A model generated the notes under the pieces. It did not search any database. It worked only from the letters and a program-made list of their open reading frames with translations, and was not told the DNA's origin. This document shows, in pieces, positions 9,113 through 18,143 of a DNA stretch of 64,000 nucleotides (positions are counted from its first letter, which is position 1; every line of letters starts with the position of its first letter). Made by a program: the position numbers and the translations under genes. Origin of the DNA: Streptomyces sp. DH41 (GTDB lineage: Bacteria > Actinomycetota > Actinomycetes > Streptomycetales > Streptomycetaceae); assembly GCF_029813785.1 (NCBI RefSeq), contig NZ_JARVKY010000022.1, positions 93,208 through 157,207 of the forward strand, read 5' to 3'.

Positions 9113-9140
9113 GCGTTCACTCTGCTGCCACTATGGCTCG
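9113..9140. promoter_or_regulatory. Compact divergent control region with MocR-type dyad
   Basis: Only 28 bp separate the methyltransferase start and the proposed regulator start. It contains CCACTATGG (9128-9136), a near-dyad with a CTATnG core reminiscent of MocR/PdxR target sites. Binding is inferred, not shown. Confidence 0.3.
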
Positions 9141-10634
9141 GTGAACAGGTCCAATCCGCACCCGTCCGACCAGTCCATAGTCTCCGGATCCGACTTCCTG
9201 CAACTGAACATCGACGATGCGCCGACGGGCGGGCGATCGGACTGGCTGGCCCAGCAGCTCCGGCTCGCGATCTCGGACCACCGCCTGCCGGTGGGAAGCC
9301 GGCTTCCGGCCACCCGGGTCCTGGCCGGCGAGCTGCGGGTGTCGCGCGGAGTCGTCACGGAGGCCTATCAGCGACTGATAGAAGACGGACACGCGGCGGG
9401 ACGCGGGCGTAACGGAACGATCGTCGTCGCCGCTCCCGCCGCGCCACCGGCAGTACCCCGACCCGCGCCCGGCGACTCCCCACTGCCGCCGAGTGCGCTG
9501 TTCGCCGCCGCACCCGGTGCGGACATCTTCGACAGGATGCGAGCGGCACCCGCCCGGATCGATCTGACACCCGGTGTGCCCGACCTTGCCGCGTTCCCCC
9601 GAGCAGCGTGGCTGCGTGCCGAACGCTCCGTGCTCGGGGCCCTCTCGGCGGCCGGCCTCGGATACGCGGACCCGCGCGGGACACCGGAACTGCGTCACGC
9701 CATCGCCAACTGGCTCGCCCGCAACCGCGCGATCAGGGTGGACCCCGGCGAGATACTCATCGTCGCCGGCACCGCCCAGGCACTCAGCCTGCTCGGACAC
9801 GTACTGCACGACGCCGGGATCTCCACGGTGGCCGTGGAGGACCCGGGATCACTCGGGGCGCGCCAGCATCTGCGCAATCAACGACTGGACACGCCCGCCG
9901 TCCCCGTCGACTCCCAGGGCGTACGCGTCGACGTACTGGCCCGCACGGCAGTCCCAGCCGTCCTGCTGACTCCCGCGCACCAGTTCCCGACCGGAGCAGT
10001 GCTCAGCGGGGCACGGCGTCGTGAACTGATGCGCTGGGCCACGGAGAACGACGGACTGATCATCGAGGACGACTACGACGCGGAACACCGCTACGACCGG
10101 CCTCCGGTACCCGCCCTGCGATCCGTACTGCCCGACCACGTCTGCTACGCCGGGAGCGTTTCCAAACTCCTCGCCCCCGCCCTGCGCATCGGCTGGGTGC
10201 TCGCACCGCCGAAGTACCGCGACGCTCTCGTCGCAGCCAAGCGGTTCGCCGACCTGGGCAACGCGGCACTGCCGCAGCAGGTGCTGGCCCGGTTCATGGA
10301 ATCAGGCCAGATGGAACGCCAGTTGAGGCACCTGCGCACACGCCACCGCCGTCGCCGGGACGCCATGGTCGACGCGATCGGGACCCACCTTCCCGACGCG
10401 GTCGTACACGGCGCCGCGGCGGGCCTGCACCTGACGATCACCTTCGACTCCGAGTTCGCCGACACCGACCTCGCCGCCGCCGCGCTCGCGCGGGGCGTGA
10501 AGGTGCAGCCACTCTCCTGGCACAGTCAACGTCCGTCCCGCCCCGGACTGGTCCTCGGCTACGCGGCGAGCACGCCCACCGACATCAGCGAAGGTGTGGC
10601 GACCCTTGGTGCCGCCCTACGGCGCCCGTCCTGA
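9141..10634 (+). CDS. MocR-family PLP-dependent transcriptional regulator
   Basis: About 497 residues. An N-terminal GntR-type winged helix (SDWLAQQLRLAISDHRLPVGSRLPATRVLAGELRVSRG) is joined by a Pro/Ala-rich linker to a fold-type-I aminotransferase domain of about 350 residues. YDAEHRYDR and the PLP-lysine segment YAGSVSKLLAPALRIGW are visible. Such regulators sense a PLP-linked ligand and often control a divergent gene, here the methyltransferase. The GTG at 9141 is the likelier start; an ATG at 9111 would overlap the divergent start codon and adds 10 residues without homology. The ligand is unknown. Confidence 0.85.
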   Translation: MNRSNPHPSDQSIVSGSDFLQLNIDDAPTGGRSDWLAQQLRLAISDHRLPVGSRLPATRVLAGELRVSRGVVTEAYQRLIEDGHAAGRGRNGTIVVAAPAAPPAVPRPAPGDSPLPPSALFAAAPGADIFDRMRAAPARIDLTPGVPDLAAFPRAAWLRAERSVLGALSAAGLGYADPRGTPELRHAIANWLARNRAIRVDPGEILIVAGTAQALSLLGHVLHDAGISTVAVEDPGSLGARQHLRNQRLDTPAVPVDSQGVRVDVLARTAVPAVLLTPAHQFPTGAVLSGARRRELMRWATENDGLIIEDDYDAEHRYDRPPVPALRSVLPDHVCYAGSVSKLLAPALRIGWVLAPPKYRDALVAAKRFADLGNAALPQQVLARFMESGQMERQLRHLRTRHRRRRDAMVDAIGTHLPDAVVHGAAAGLHLTITFDSEFADTDLAAAALARGVKVQPLSWHSQRPSRPGLVLGYAASTPTDISEGVATLGAALRRPS

Positions 10635-10739
10635 ACAGGTCGATACCCGGTCCGACGCAGGCAACGCCACCCACCCGGACTCGCGCGCCTACCGAAATTC
10701 CCGGTTTGCCCCTGTGGATGCCTCGCCCTGCGCGATGTA

Positions 10740-10768
10740 TTGACAACCGATTTCAAAGGTCTTACTTT
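10740..10768 (+). promoter_or_regulatory. Consensus promoter of the GH81 glucanase
   Basis: TTGACA (10740-10745) and TACTTT (10763-10768) are separated by 17 bp, an excellent HrdB-type promoter. A perfect operator palindrome begins 8 bp further on, at about the transcription start, and the untranslated leader is about 135 bp. Confidence 0.65.
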
Positions 10769-10775
10769 TCCGCCA

Positions 10776-10793
10776 TCTGAGAGCGCTCTCAGA
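10776..10793. promoter_or_regulatory. Perfect 18-bp LacI-type operator
   Basis: TCTGAGAGCGCTCTCAGA is a perfect palindrome with the GAGCGCTC core typical of CebR/BglR-type LacI-family operators in Streptomyces. It overlaps the predicted transcription start, where a bound repressor would block initiation. A related half-site lies upstream of the LacI-family gene at 13811-14833. Confidence 0.7.
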
Positions 10794-10910
10794 CGGACTC
10801 TCCCACTCTCCCCACAACGGTTCCGCCGCGACTCACAGTGCCTTCCCCCCCGGGCTGTGGCGACCGCTGCCGACGAGCCCGTCCCTCTCGACGACACGAG
10901 GTGCACCCCC

Positions 10911-13685
10911 ATGCCAACTCCCCGATCACGGCCGGCTGCCGCGGTGATCCTGGCCGCCGCGCTGGCCGCAGTGGGCCTCGGCCCGGCCGCGAGTCCGGCG
11001 GCGGCCGCCACCGTCCCCGTAGGAGCCGGGAGTTACTCCGACACCCGGCCTCCGGGCACGACCGGCCCCACGACCAACACCGGCGCGCCGGTCACCCCCA
11101 AGGTCACGCAGGCCGCCAAGGGCAGACCCGTGCCCACCAACGACTGGTGGTCCTCCCTCGCCTTCCAGCGCTACGGCGACAACCCGTACTCCACGCCCAT
11201 GTACGGCCACCCGCTCACGTACCAGGCCGTCTCCGGCGGTCTGGAGGTCGGCTACCCGACCAGCCCCGCCGTCGTGGGCGACGGCCGCCAGTACGAGTAC
11301 GCGCACAAGCGCGACCTCACCCTCGGCCTGAGCGGACTCAACTCGCCCGACACCAAGGCCGACGCCTGGTCCGACTGGACCGTCACCCCGTACTGGTCCG
11401 ACGGCACCCGCACCCTGCGGACCACCATCGGCCACGGCATGCCTTTCGTCTACGCGCAGGGTTCCGGCGGCAACGCCCAGATCACCACCGCGGCCACGCC
11501 CACCGTCTTCTCCGACCAGGGCAACGTCGTCGGCATCACGGTCGGCGGCCACCACTACGCCCTCTTCGCACCGACCGGCAGCGACTGGAACATCTCCGGC
11601 ACCACGATCACCGCCGGCCTCGGCGGCAAGGACTACTTCTCCCTCGCCGTACTGCCCTCCACCGACGCGCTCGCGACCTTCCGCACGTACGCGTTCAGCT
11701 TCGTCACCGGATCCCAGGTCGACTGGAGCACCTCCGGCGGCACGGTCGGCGCTACCTACAAGCTCACCACCGAGGCCAAGGAGGGCACCGAACGCGGCAC
11801 CCTCCAGGCCCTCTACCGCCACCAGTGGCTGAACACCACCGACACCCTCACCCCGTACACCTACGTCTCTCCCCGCGGCACCATGAAGGTCCGGGAGAGC
11901 GCCTCCTTCACCACCCGCCAGAAGGCCGCCCCGGTCCTGCCCGCGCTGCCGAGGACCAGCGCGGTCGACACGTCCCGGCTGCGTACCTACCTGTCCGAGG
12001 TCGCCGACTCCTCCGACCCGTTCTCCGGAGCCACGGACACCTACTGGACCGGAAAGGCGCTGGGCAAGCTCGCCCAGCTGGTGCCGCTCGCCGACCAGAT
12101 CGGTGAGACCGCGGTCCGCGACAAACTCGTCGGCCTGCTCAAGGGCCGCCTGCAGGAGTGGTTCACCGCGGGCGGGGCGAGCGAGTTCTCGTACGACAGG
12201 GACTGGAAGACCCTCACCGGCTACCCCGCCTCCTACGGCAGCGACGCCGAACTCAACGACCACCACTTCCACTACGGCTACTACGTGTACGCCGCCGCGA
12301 TCGTCGCCCAGTACGACGCCTCCTGGGCCGCGGACTCCGCCTGGGGCGGCATGGTCAAGGAGCTGATCCGCGACACCGCCAACCCGAGCCGCACCGACAG
12401 CGCCTTCCCATTCCTGCGCGGCTTCGACGTCTACGCCGGGCACAGCTGGGCCTCCGGCCACCAGGGTTTCGCCGCCGGCAACAACCAGGAGTCCTCCTCG
12501 GAGTCCACCAACCTCAGCGCGGCGCTGGTGCTCTGGGGCTCCGCCACCGGCAACACCGAACTGCGCGACCTCGGCAGCTATCTGCTCGCCACCGAGGGCG
12601 AGGCGATCGCCCAGTACTGGTTCGACGCCGACCAGCAGGTCTTCCCCGGCTCCTTCACCCATGACACGGTCGGCATGGTGTGGGGCAGCGGCGGGGCGTA
12701 CTCCACCTGGTGGACCGCCAACCCGGAGGAGATCCACGGCATCAACGTCCTGCCCGTGACCGCGGGCGGCTCCCCGCACCTGGCCGGGAACAAGGACGCG
12801 ATCCGGCGCAACCTCGCGGAGCTGGAACGCGAGAACGGCGGACCCGCCGTCGAATGGCGCGACATCCTCTGGGAGTTCCAGTCGCTGGCCGACCCGGCCG
12901 GCGCGAAGGCGAAGTGGGACGCCGGCCACGCCGGATACACCCCGGAGCAGGGCGAGTCCAAGGCGCACACCTACCACTGGATCACCACCCTGGACGCGCT
13001 CGGCGCCCCCGACCCCTCGGTCACCGGCGACCTGCCCACGTCCGCGGTCTTCACCAGGAACGGCACCCGCACCTACGCCGCCCACAACCACGGTTCCACG
13101 GCCCGTACGGTCACCTTCTCCGACGGCAAGACGCTCACCGTGCCCGCGCGTTCCACCGCGACCGGGACCGGCACCGACACCGGCGGCCCGGACCCCGAGC
13201 CGCCCACCGGCAACACCTTCCAGCTCCGCTCCGGCGGCGCCCTCACCACGGCCACCGGCGGCACGGCCGTCAGCGACACCATCCCGTCGGCCGAGGGCCG
13301 CAACCACGACGGCACCCCGAACAAGCCCCTCGTCTACGAGGCCAAGGGCGTCAACGCCACCCTCAAGGCCGGCGCGTCCACCACGTTCCGCCTCCCGGTG
13401 GACGCCCGCACCGCCGTCGGCCTCGGCCAGCAGGCGCGTATCAGCTACGACCTCACCGGCGACGGCACCTTCGACCGGACGGAGACGTACCGGTACTTCG
13501 CCACCGACCCGGTCACCGGCTGGGAGGAGTACGACCAGACCCGCGGCCTGAAGGCCGCGACCGGCACCCTCGGCAACCTCAGCGGGGGAACGGTGCGGCT
13601 GGAGGTCTGGAGCGCGATCGGCAACGGGAGCGCGCTGCTGCGCACCGGCGGCGACACGTCCGTGGTGGTCATTCCCTACGATTGA
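10911..13685 (+). CDS. Secreted GH81 endo-beta-1,3-glucanase
   Basis: A 924-residue secreted enzyme that cleaves beta-1,3-glucan (laminarin, fungal wall glucan). The start is the ATG at 10911 after GAGGTG. A signal peptide follows (RPAAAVILAAALAAVGLGPAASPAAAA). The GH81 domain covers roughly residues 40-715; DDHWW-like NDWWSSL, DHHFHYGYYVYAAA and the NQESSSES acidic segment are characteristic of the family. A PDPEPPTGN linker leads to a C-terminal beta-rich module of about 160 residues found in several Streptomyces glucanases, probably carbohydrate binding. Expression is probably repressed by the convergent LacI-family protein through the operator at 10776. Confidence 0.88.
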   Translation: MPTPRSRPAAAVILAAALAAVGLGPAASPAAAATVPVGAGSYSDTRPPGTTGPTTNTGAPVTPKVTQAAKGRPVPTNDWWSSLAFQRYGDNPYSTPMYGHPLTYQAVSGGLEVGYPTSPAVVGDGRQYEYAHKRDLTLGLSGLNSPDTKADAWSDWTVTPYWSDGTRTLRTTIGHGMPFVYAQGSGGNAQITTAATPTVFSDQGNVVGITVGGHHYALFAPTGSDWNISGTTITAGLGGKDYFSLAVLPSTDALATFRTYAFSFVTGSQVDWSTSGGTVGATYKLTTEAKEGTERGTLQALYRHQWLNTTDTLTPYTYVSPRGTMKVRESASFTTRQKAAPVLPALPRTSAVDTSRLRTYLSEVADSSDPFSGATDTYWTGKALGKLAQLVPLADQIGETAVRDKLVGLLKGRLQEWFTAGGASEFSYDRDWKTLTGYPASYGSDAELNDHHFHYGYYVYAAAIVAQYDASWAADSAWGGMVKELIRDTANPSRTDSAFPFLRGFDVYAGHSWASGHQGFAAGNNQESSSESTNLSAALVLWGSATGNTELRDLGSYLLATEGEAIAQYWFDADQQVFPGSFTHDTVGMVWGSGGAYSTWWTANPEEIHGINVLPVTAGGSPHLAGNKDAIRRNLAELERENGGPAVEWRDILWEFQSLADPAGAKAKWDAGHAGYTPEQGESKAHTYHWITTLDALGAPDPSVTGDLPTSAVFTRNGTRTYAAHNHGSTARTVTFSDGKTLTVPARSTATGTGTDTGGPDPEPPTGNTFQLRSGGALTTATGGTAVSDTIPSAEGRNHDGTPNKPLVYEAKGVNATLKAGASTTFRLPVDARTAVGLGQQARISYDLTGDGTFDRTETYRYFATDPVTGWEEYDQTRGLKAATGTLGNLSGGTVRLEVWSAIGNGSALLRTGGDTSVVVIPYD

Positions 13686-13712
13686 CGCACACGGCGGCCT
13701 CCGGCAGACGAC

Positions 13713-13747
13713 GCGGCGGGTGCGGGGCCCGGCCCCGCACCCGCCGC
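13713..13747. terminator. Bidirectional terminator between GH81 and LacI genes
   Basis: Two perfect 17-bp arms (13713-13729 and 13731-13747) around a single central base form a very stable GC hairpin between the convergent genes. It has no T tract, as is common in Streptomyces. Confidence 0.75.
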
Positions 13748-13810
13748 TCGCCGCTCGCCGCTCGCACCGAGCGTAGGTCAGCGCCGAGGCCCGTCAGTGC
13801 CGAACGCCCG

Positions 13811-14833
13811 TCAGGCCGAGGCCCGGCGCACCAGCGTCGTCCGGGTGATCACGGAAGCGGGCACCTCCTCGCCGGGCGCGTCGAGCAGCCGCATCAGCAG
13901 CTTGACCATGATCCGGCCCATGCCCTCGATGTCCTGGCGGACCGTGGTGAGCGCCGGCTCCGCGGCCCGGACCACGGAGGCCATGTCGTCGAAGCCGACC
14001 ACCGCGACGTCCTCGGGCACCCGCATCCCACGCTCGCGCAGCGTGCGCAGCGCGCCCAGGGCCATCGTGTCGTTGGCTGCGAAGACCGCGTCGATCCCGG
14101 GACACCGGTCCAGCAGCTCGCCCATCGCGCGGGCTCCGCCCTCCTCGGTGAAGTCGCCCTCGCACAGCAGCAGCGGATCGGCGTCGACCAGGACATCGCG
14201 GTAACCGTGGATCCGGTCCATCGCCGAGGTCTGGTCGCGCGGCCCGGAGATGTGCGCGATGTGCCCGCGGCCCAGGCCGACCAGATGACGCACCGCGTCC
14301 CGGGCACCGCCGCGGTTGTCGCAGTCCACCAGCGGAATGCCCAGGTGCTCGCTGCCCGCCGGACGGCCCCCGAGCACCGCCGGCACCCCGGTCCGGGCGA
14401 TCAGTGACGGCAGCCGGTCGTCGTGCAGGGAGAAGGCGAGCGCGCCGTCGACGTGCCCGCCCCCCAGGTAGCGTGCGATCCGCTCGTGGTCCTCGGGGCC
14501 CTCTGCCCACAGCAGCACCAGCTGCGCGTCGTGCGCGGTCAGCTCCCGGCTGATCCCCCGTACGTGCTGCTTGAAGAACGGATCGGCGAACACCCGGAAC
14601 TCGGGCTCCGCGATGATCACCGCCACCGCACCGGTACGCCGGGTGACCAGGGTGCGGGCCGCGTGGTTGGGAACGTAGTCCAGCTCCTCGACCGCCCGGC
14701 GCACCTTGTCGGCCAGCGCTGGCCGCACCCCCGCGCCTCCGTTGACGACCCGGGAGGCCGTCGCACGGGAGACGCCGGCGCGCGCCGCGACGGCTTCCAG
14801 CGTGGGACGAGCCCTCACGGTCTGCTCCGACAC
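13811..14833 (-). CDS. LacI-family repressor, probable regulator of the GH81 glucanase
   Basis: A 340-residue repressor. The N-terminal LacI helix-turn-helix (PTLEAVAARAGVSRATASRVVNG, followed by the YVPN hinge) precedes a periplasmic-binding-protein-like sensor (GVPAVLGGRP, FAANDTMALGALRTLRE, VVGFDD). The start is the GTG at 14833, eight bases after AAAGGAG; reading frames extending further upstream lack homology. It converges on the GH81 gene across a shared terminator. The GH81 promoter carries a perfect LacI-type operator and this gene's own leader carries a half-matching copy, so glucan-oligosaccharide-responsive repression with autoregulation is likely. The inducer is inferred. Confidence 0.88.
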   Translation of the reverse strand: MSEQTVRARPTLEAVAARAGVSRATASRVVNGGAGVRPALADKVRRAVEELDYVPNHAARTLVTRRTGAVAVIIAEPEFRVFADPFFKQHVRGISRELTAHDAQLVLLWAEGPEDHERIARYLGGGHVDGALAFSLHDDRLPSLIARTGVPAVLGGRPAGSEHLGIPLVDCDNRGGARDAVRHLVGLGRGHIAHISGPRDQTSAMDRIHGYRDVLVDADPLLLCEGDFTEEGGARAMGELLDRCPGIDAVFAANDTMALGALRTLRERGMRVPEDVAVVGFDDMASVVRAAEPALTTVRQDIEGMGRIMVKLLMRLLDAPGEEVPASVITRTTLVRRASA

Positions 14834-14946
14834 GGTGGGCGCTCCTTTTATGTGCGTCTGCTCATGTGCGTCTGCGACGGATCTGGCGACTGTTCTGCTG
14901 TTCTGCCATGAATCCGTGTGCCCCACAATAGACGCGGGCGACGGCG

Positions 14947-14961
14947 CTGAGAGCGCTTCCA
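14947..14961. promoter_or_regulatory. Degenerate LacI-type operator upstream of the repressor gene
   Basis: CTGAGAGCGCTTCCA shares its first 11 bases with the perfect operator in front of the glucanase, and the second half is degenerate. It lies 114 bp upstream of the repressor start, fitting weak autoregulation. Confidence 0.45.
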
Positions 14962-15018
14962 AGACGAGCCGCGTAGGCACCGGACTCGTCCAGGCGTTCG
15001 CCACGTGTCGCTGAGCGG

Positions 15019-15807
15019 TCAGCGCTTGAAGTCCGTCTCCTCGATGCGGGTCTGCACCGTCCGGCCGCTTTCCCACGCGTTGGCGCCCGGTGCCACCTCC
15101 GGCATGGGGATGTCCGCCCGGTTCTCGCGCTTGCCCGAGGTGGAGAGGCCGAGGCCGTCGTCCCGGGCCTGGATCATCTCGTCCGACGCCTGCCCGTCCG
15201 CGGTGAAGCCCATCATGAGCTGAGGGATGCCGTACGGGAAGTCGTCGCGGTCGTACTGCCACGTGTGGAACGTCTTCCCGTACGTGGTCACGAGGTCCTC
15301 GAAGTAGGCGTGCTCGGCCAGGTCCGGGATGCCGGGGGCGGTGAGGATGCCGGACTTGACCTCGTAGTGGTGGCTGTGCCACAGCCGTTTCTCGTCCTCG
15401 GGCAGGCCGCGGAAGCGTTCCTCGCTGATGATGTACTCGATGCCGACCAGACGGGCGTCGGGCGCGTTGCGGTCGAAGATCACGCACTGGTGCAGGTCGT
15501 GCTGGAGGTGGATGCAGAAGTGCGTCGCCTCCACCTGCCGGCCCATGTCGTCGGCGTACATGTGGAAGCCGTTGAGGTAGGTGCTCATCGCGTCGAGTGG
15601 ATACTTCGACTGCATGGCACCGGCCGCCAGGTCGAGTGCCCGGTGCTTGAGCGGATGTCCCTTGCCGACCTTGCTGATCGTGGCCACTTTGCGGCCGAAC
15701 AGGAGACCGGCCGCGGCCGTCATGCCTGCCGCGACACCGATGCCGATACTCGCGGCCGGTCCCCGGCCGGAGCCGCGTGAGCGGTGCGTGCCCTGTGTGA
15801 GTGTCAT
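15019..15807 (-). CDS. OBAP-family (DUF1264) protein
   Basis: About 262 residues, resembling the oil-body-associated-protein family known mainly from plants and fungi and also found in bacteria. The conserved core HHYEVKSGILTAPGIP, YGKTFHTWQYDR and the HFCIHLQHDLHQCVIFD block are visible. An N-terminal hydrophobic stretch (IGIGVAAGMTAAAGLLFG) may be a membrane anchor or a signal for a twin-arginine-independent export route. The start is the ATG at 15807; longer readings to 15936 add unlike sequence. No biochemical role is established for bacterial members. It is followed head-to-tail by no co-operonic gene, so its context gives little. Confidence 0.7.
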   Translation of the reverse strand: MTLTQGTHRSRGSGRGPAASIGIGVAAGMTAAAGLLFGRKVATISKVGKGHPLKHRALDLAAGAMQSKYPLDAMSTYLNGFHMYADDMGRQVEATHFCIHLQHDLHQCVIFDRNAPDARLVGIEYIISEERFRGLPEDEKRLWHSHHYEVKSGILTAPGIPDLAEHAYFEDLVTTYGKTFHTWQYDRDDFPYGIPQLMMGFTADGQASDEMIQARDDGLGLSTSGKRENRADIPMPEVAPGANAWESGRTVQTRIEETDFKR

Positions 15808-15964
15808 GGGTGGCGAGTCCCCTGTGCCGGGTGGCCGTAACGGGTCACGCACCGGTGCTCCGAAGCGCTGTCGATGCGGCTGCTCGGCGACCGGTCCTCG
15901 GCGTGCGCGGACGAGGAGAGCCCAGAAGGCGATCACGGGCAGGACCAGGGCGCCGCCGAGGCCG

Positions 15965-16666
15965 TCAGGGGGTGCGGAAGCCTTGGAAGGTCACCTGCCT
16001 GCGGGTCTTGAAACCGAGCCGTTCGTACAGCGCGAGCGCGCCGGTGTTCGCCTCGGCCACGTGCAGGAAGGGGCGTTCGCCCCGGGCCAGGACGCGGGCG
16101 GTGAGCGCGCCGACGAGGCGGGCGGCGTGGCCTTGCCCGCGTGCGTCGGGAGCGGTGCAGACGGCGCTGATCTCGGCCCATCCCGGAGGGCGCAGGCGTT
16201 CTCCGGCCATCGCCACCAGGGTGCCGTCCACTCGGACACCCAGGTAGGTGCCGAGTTCGCGGGTGCGGGGCCAGAAGGGACCCGGCTGGGTCCGCGCGAC
16301 GAGGTCGAGCATCTCGGGCACGCTGTCCGCGTCCAGTTCGACCACGCGGGCGTCGGACTCGGAGCCCGGTCGGTCGGGGAGGCCATCGCCGGGCCAGATC
16401 ATCTGACGGCCTTCGAGGCGGAAGACCGGCTCCCAGTCCGACGGGGGGAGGGCCGGGCAACTGAACATGTCGGCGAAGGCGCCGGGGCCGAGCAGTTCAG
16501 CGAGGTCGGCCCAGTCCTTCGCGTCCGGGTCGGTGGACACTGCGGAGAAGGTCGCCACGTCTGTGAGGTAGGTGGCGGCCAGGCCGAGCCGGCGCGCGAG
16601 GTGCGCGTGTCGACCGCCGAGCGACTGACCTACAGGGTCGTCGAGTACCTGGTCGGCGTCGTTCAT
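15965..16666 (-). CDS. GNAT-family N-acetyltransferase
   Basis: A 233-residue acetyl-CoA-dependent transferase with the GNAT fold in its C-terminal half. Acetyl-CoA-binding motif A is APDARGQGHAARLVGAL, followed by ANTGALALYERLGFKTRRQV, close to the FR47-like subfamily. The N-terminal 100 residues are a variable helical region. The start is taken at the ATG at 16666, preceded by AGGGAA, because the further-upstream reading to 16771 has no homology. The substrate is unknown. It is divergent from the gas-vesicle-like genes across a 265-bp gap in which I see no other gene. Confidence 0.8.
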   Translation of the reverse strand: MNDADQVLDDPVGQSLGGRHAHLARRLGLAATYLTDVATFSAVSTDPDAKDWADLAELLGPGAFADMFSCPALPPSDWEPVFRLEGRQMIWPGDGLPDRPGSESDARVVELDADSVPEMLDLVARTQPGPFWPRTRELGTYLGVRVDGTLVAMAGERLRPPGWAEISAVCTAPDARGQGHAARLVGALTARVLARGERPFLHVAEANTGALALYERLGFKTRRQVTFQGFRTP

Positions 16667-16931
16667 CCTCGTGGTGTTCCCTTCCCTGTGGGCGCGACGG
16701 CCGGCCGCCCGGAGGCGGTTCCGCCAGGGCTCCGGGTGCGGCACCTTCGACGCACACGCGAGCCCCGCCACGGATGCTCAGAGCTGGGTGCCGCGACCTT
16801 CAGCCCGAACAGCCCGAATCCGTCGCGTCGTACGAGCCTGCGCCCAGTCTTCCATCCGCAGCGGCGGCCGTGGCCGGGGCCCCTGCCGGCCTCGTTTCGC
16901 CGACCTGGTCCCAGAGGGGCCTATCCGGGCG

Positions 16932-17369
16932 ATGGAGCCACAGCGGGGCGGCGAAGGGAGTCTTGCCCACGTCGTCGAGGTCCTGCTGGACAAGGGGCTG
17001 GTGCTCAACGCCGACATCATGGTGTCCGTCGCCGGCGTCGAGTTGCTGGGCATCAGGCTGCGGGCGGCGCTGGCCTCCTTCGAGACCGCCGCCCGCTACG
17101 GGCTCGAGTTTCCAGCCGGTACGGACCTGGAGACCGCGGCATGGCGAGAGGCCATGGAGGAGCGCGAATCGTGCCCCGACTGCGGCAAGAGGGTCGCGAT
17201 GCAGCAGCTTCTCGACGAGATGTGTCCTTGGTGCGGCTGGCGCAGCGCCAAGTCCCTGTCGGCGACGGCCATGCCGGCCGCTGTGGACGCCGGGTCGGGC
17301 GCCGAGGACGGGGTGAAGCGCCGGTCCGCTGATACGGAGCCTGCCTCCGAGCGGTGGCGCGATGCCTGA
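16932..17369 (+). CDS. GvpA-domain protein with C-terminal zinc ribbon
   Basis: A 145-residue protein. Residues about 10-60 form a gas-vesicle GvpA/GvpJ-like domain (VVEVLLDKGLVLNADIMVSVAGVELLGIRLRAALASFETAARYGL). This is followed by a CPDC-x12-CPWC pattern, a four-cysteine zinc ribbon near residues 80-100, and a short charged tail. Classical GvpA lacks any zinc ribbon. The start is the ATG at 16932, since it directly precedes the GvpA domain; an in-frame reading from 16671 is possible but unlike the family. It overlaps the next gene, also GvpA-like, by 8 bp, so the two are co-expressed. No other gvp gene (F, G, K, L, N, O) is nearby, so a real gas vesicle is doubtful. Confidence 0.7.
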   Translation: MEPQRGGEGSLAHVVEVLLDKGLVLNADIMVSVAGVELLGIRLRAALASFETAARYGLEFPAGTDLETAAWREAMEERESCPDCGKRVAMQQLLDEMCPWCGWRSAKSLSATAMPAAVDAGSGAEDGVKRRSADTEPASERWRDA

Positions 17370-18000
17370 CACGGCCGGACCGGCTCCCATGAAGCCGACC
17401 CGGGATCCCCGGGTGACCTTGGACGATCTCCTTGAGGTCGTGCTCAACAAGGGGGCCGTCCTGCACCTCGACCTCATCATCGCGGTGGCGGACATCCCCC
17501 TGATCGGCGTGAACATCCGGGCTGCCATCGCGGGCATGGAGACGATGCTCGAGTACGGGATGCTCCGGCAGTGGGACGCCGACACACGGGCCTGGGCCGA
17601 GCGCAGCGCGAGCGCCAAGGCGGAGCTGGCCCCCGGCGAGACCCTGGTCGCCCGCATGTTCGGCGGCCACTACGACGGAGGGGCCCTGTACGACGCGTGG
17701 CGGCCGGGCACCCTGTTCCTCACCGACCGGCGGGTGCTCGTCCAGCGACGCGAGCCGCGGGAAGTGATGTGGGCGGCGGAGCTCACCGACAGCCGCTCCA
17801 CGCACTTGCGGACGGAGACGTCCGTCGGCGGTGAGGAGCGTACCCGGGTGTGCGTGGAACTGGCCGACGGGCGGAGCGCGGTCCTGTCGGCGACCGAGCC
17901 GGAGACCTTCCACGAAAAGGTGCGCCAACAGGCACCGCATGTGCGGTCGAGAGCCCCGCACGGCGTTCCGTCCGCCGGGGGAGGCCCTGCGAACGAGTGA
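17362..18000 (+). CDS. GvpA-domain protein with C-terminal GRAM/PH-like domain
   Basis: A 212-residue protein. The N-terminal GvpA/GvpJ-like domain (LLEVVLNKGAVLHLDLIIAVADIPLIGVNIRAAIAGMETMLEYG) spans about 18-65. A domain with a beta-strand pattern resembling GRAM/PH-like folds (ETLVARMFGGHYDGGALYDAWRPGTLFLTDRRVLVQRREP) follows at about 90-190. The start ATG at 17362 overlaps the previous GvpA-domain gene by 8 bp. The two may form a mixed shell-like or membrane-attached assembly, one with a zinc ribbon and one with a lipid-like domain. This is inferred from architecture only. Confidence 0.7.
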   Translation: MPDTAGPAPMKPTRDPRVTLDDLLEVVLNKGAVLHLDLIIAVADIPLIGVNIRAAIAGMETMLEYGMLRQWDADTRAWAERSASAKAELAPGETLVARMFGGHYDGGALYDAWRPGTLFLTDRRVLVQRREPREVMWAAELTDSRSTHLRTETSVGGEERTRVCVELADGRSAVLSATEPETFHEKVRQQAPHVRSRAPHGVPSAGGGPANE

Positions 18001-18143
18001 TGCCCCTGACGACCACGACGATCTCGCGCGGGACGAGGCCGGAGGCAGTTGTGTTCGATTTGTCAGTGCGTCTTCGCCCGCCGCACCAGCTCGGCAACCG
18101 GGATATCGGGCGGCGGGTTCGTCATCCGGAAACCGAGTGACGG

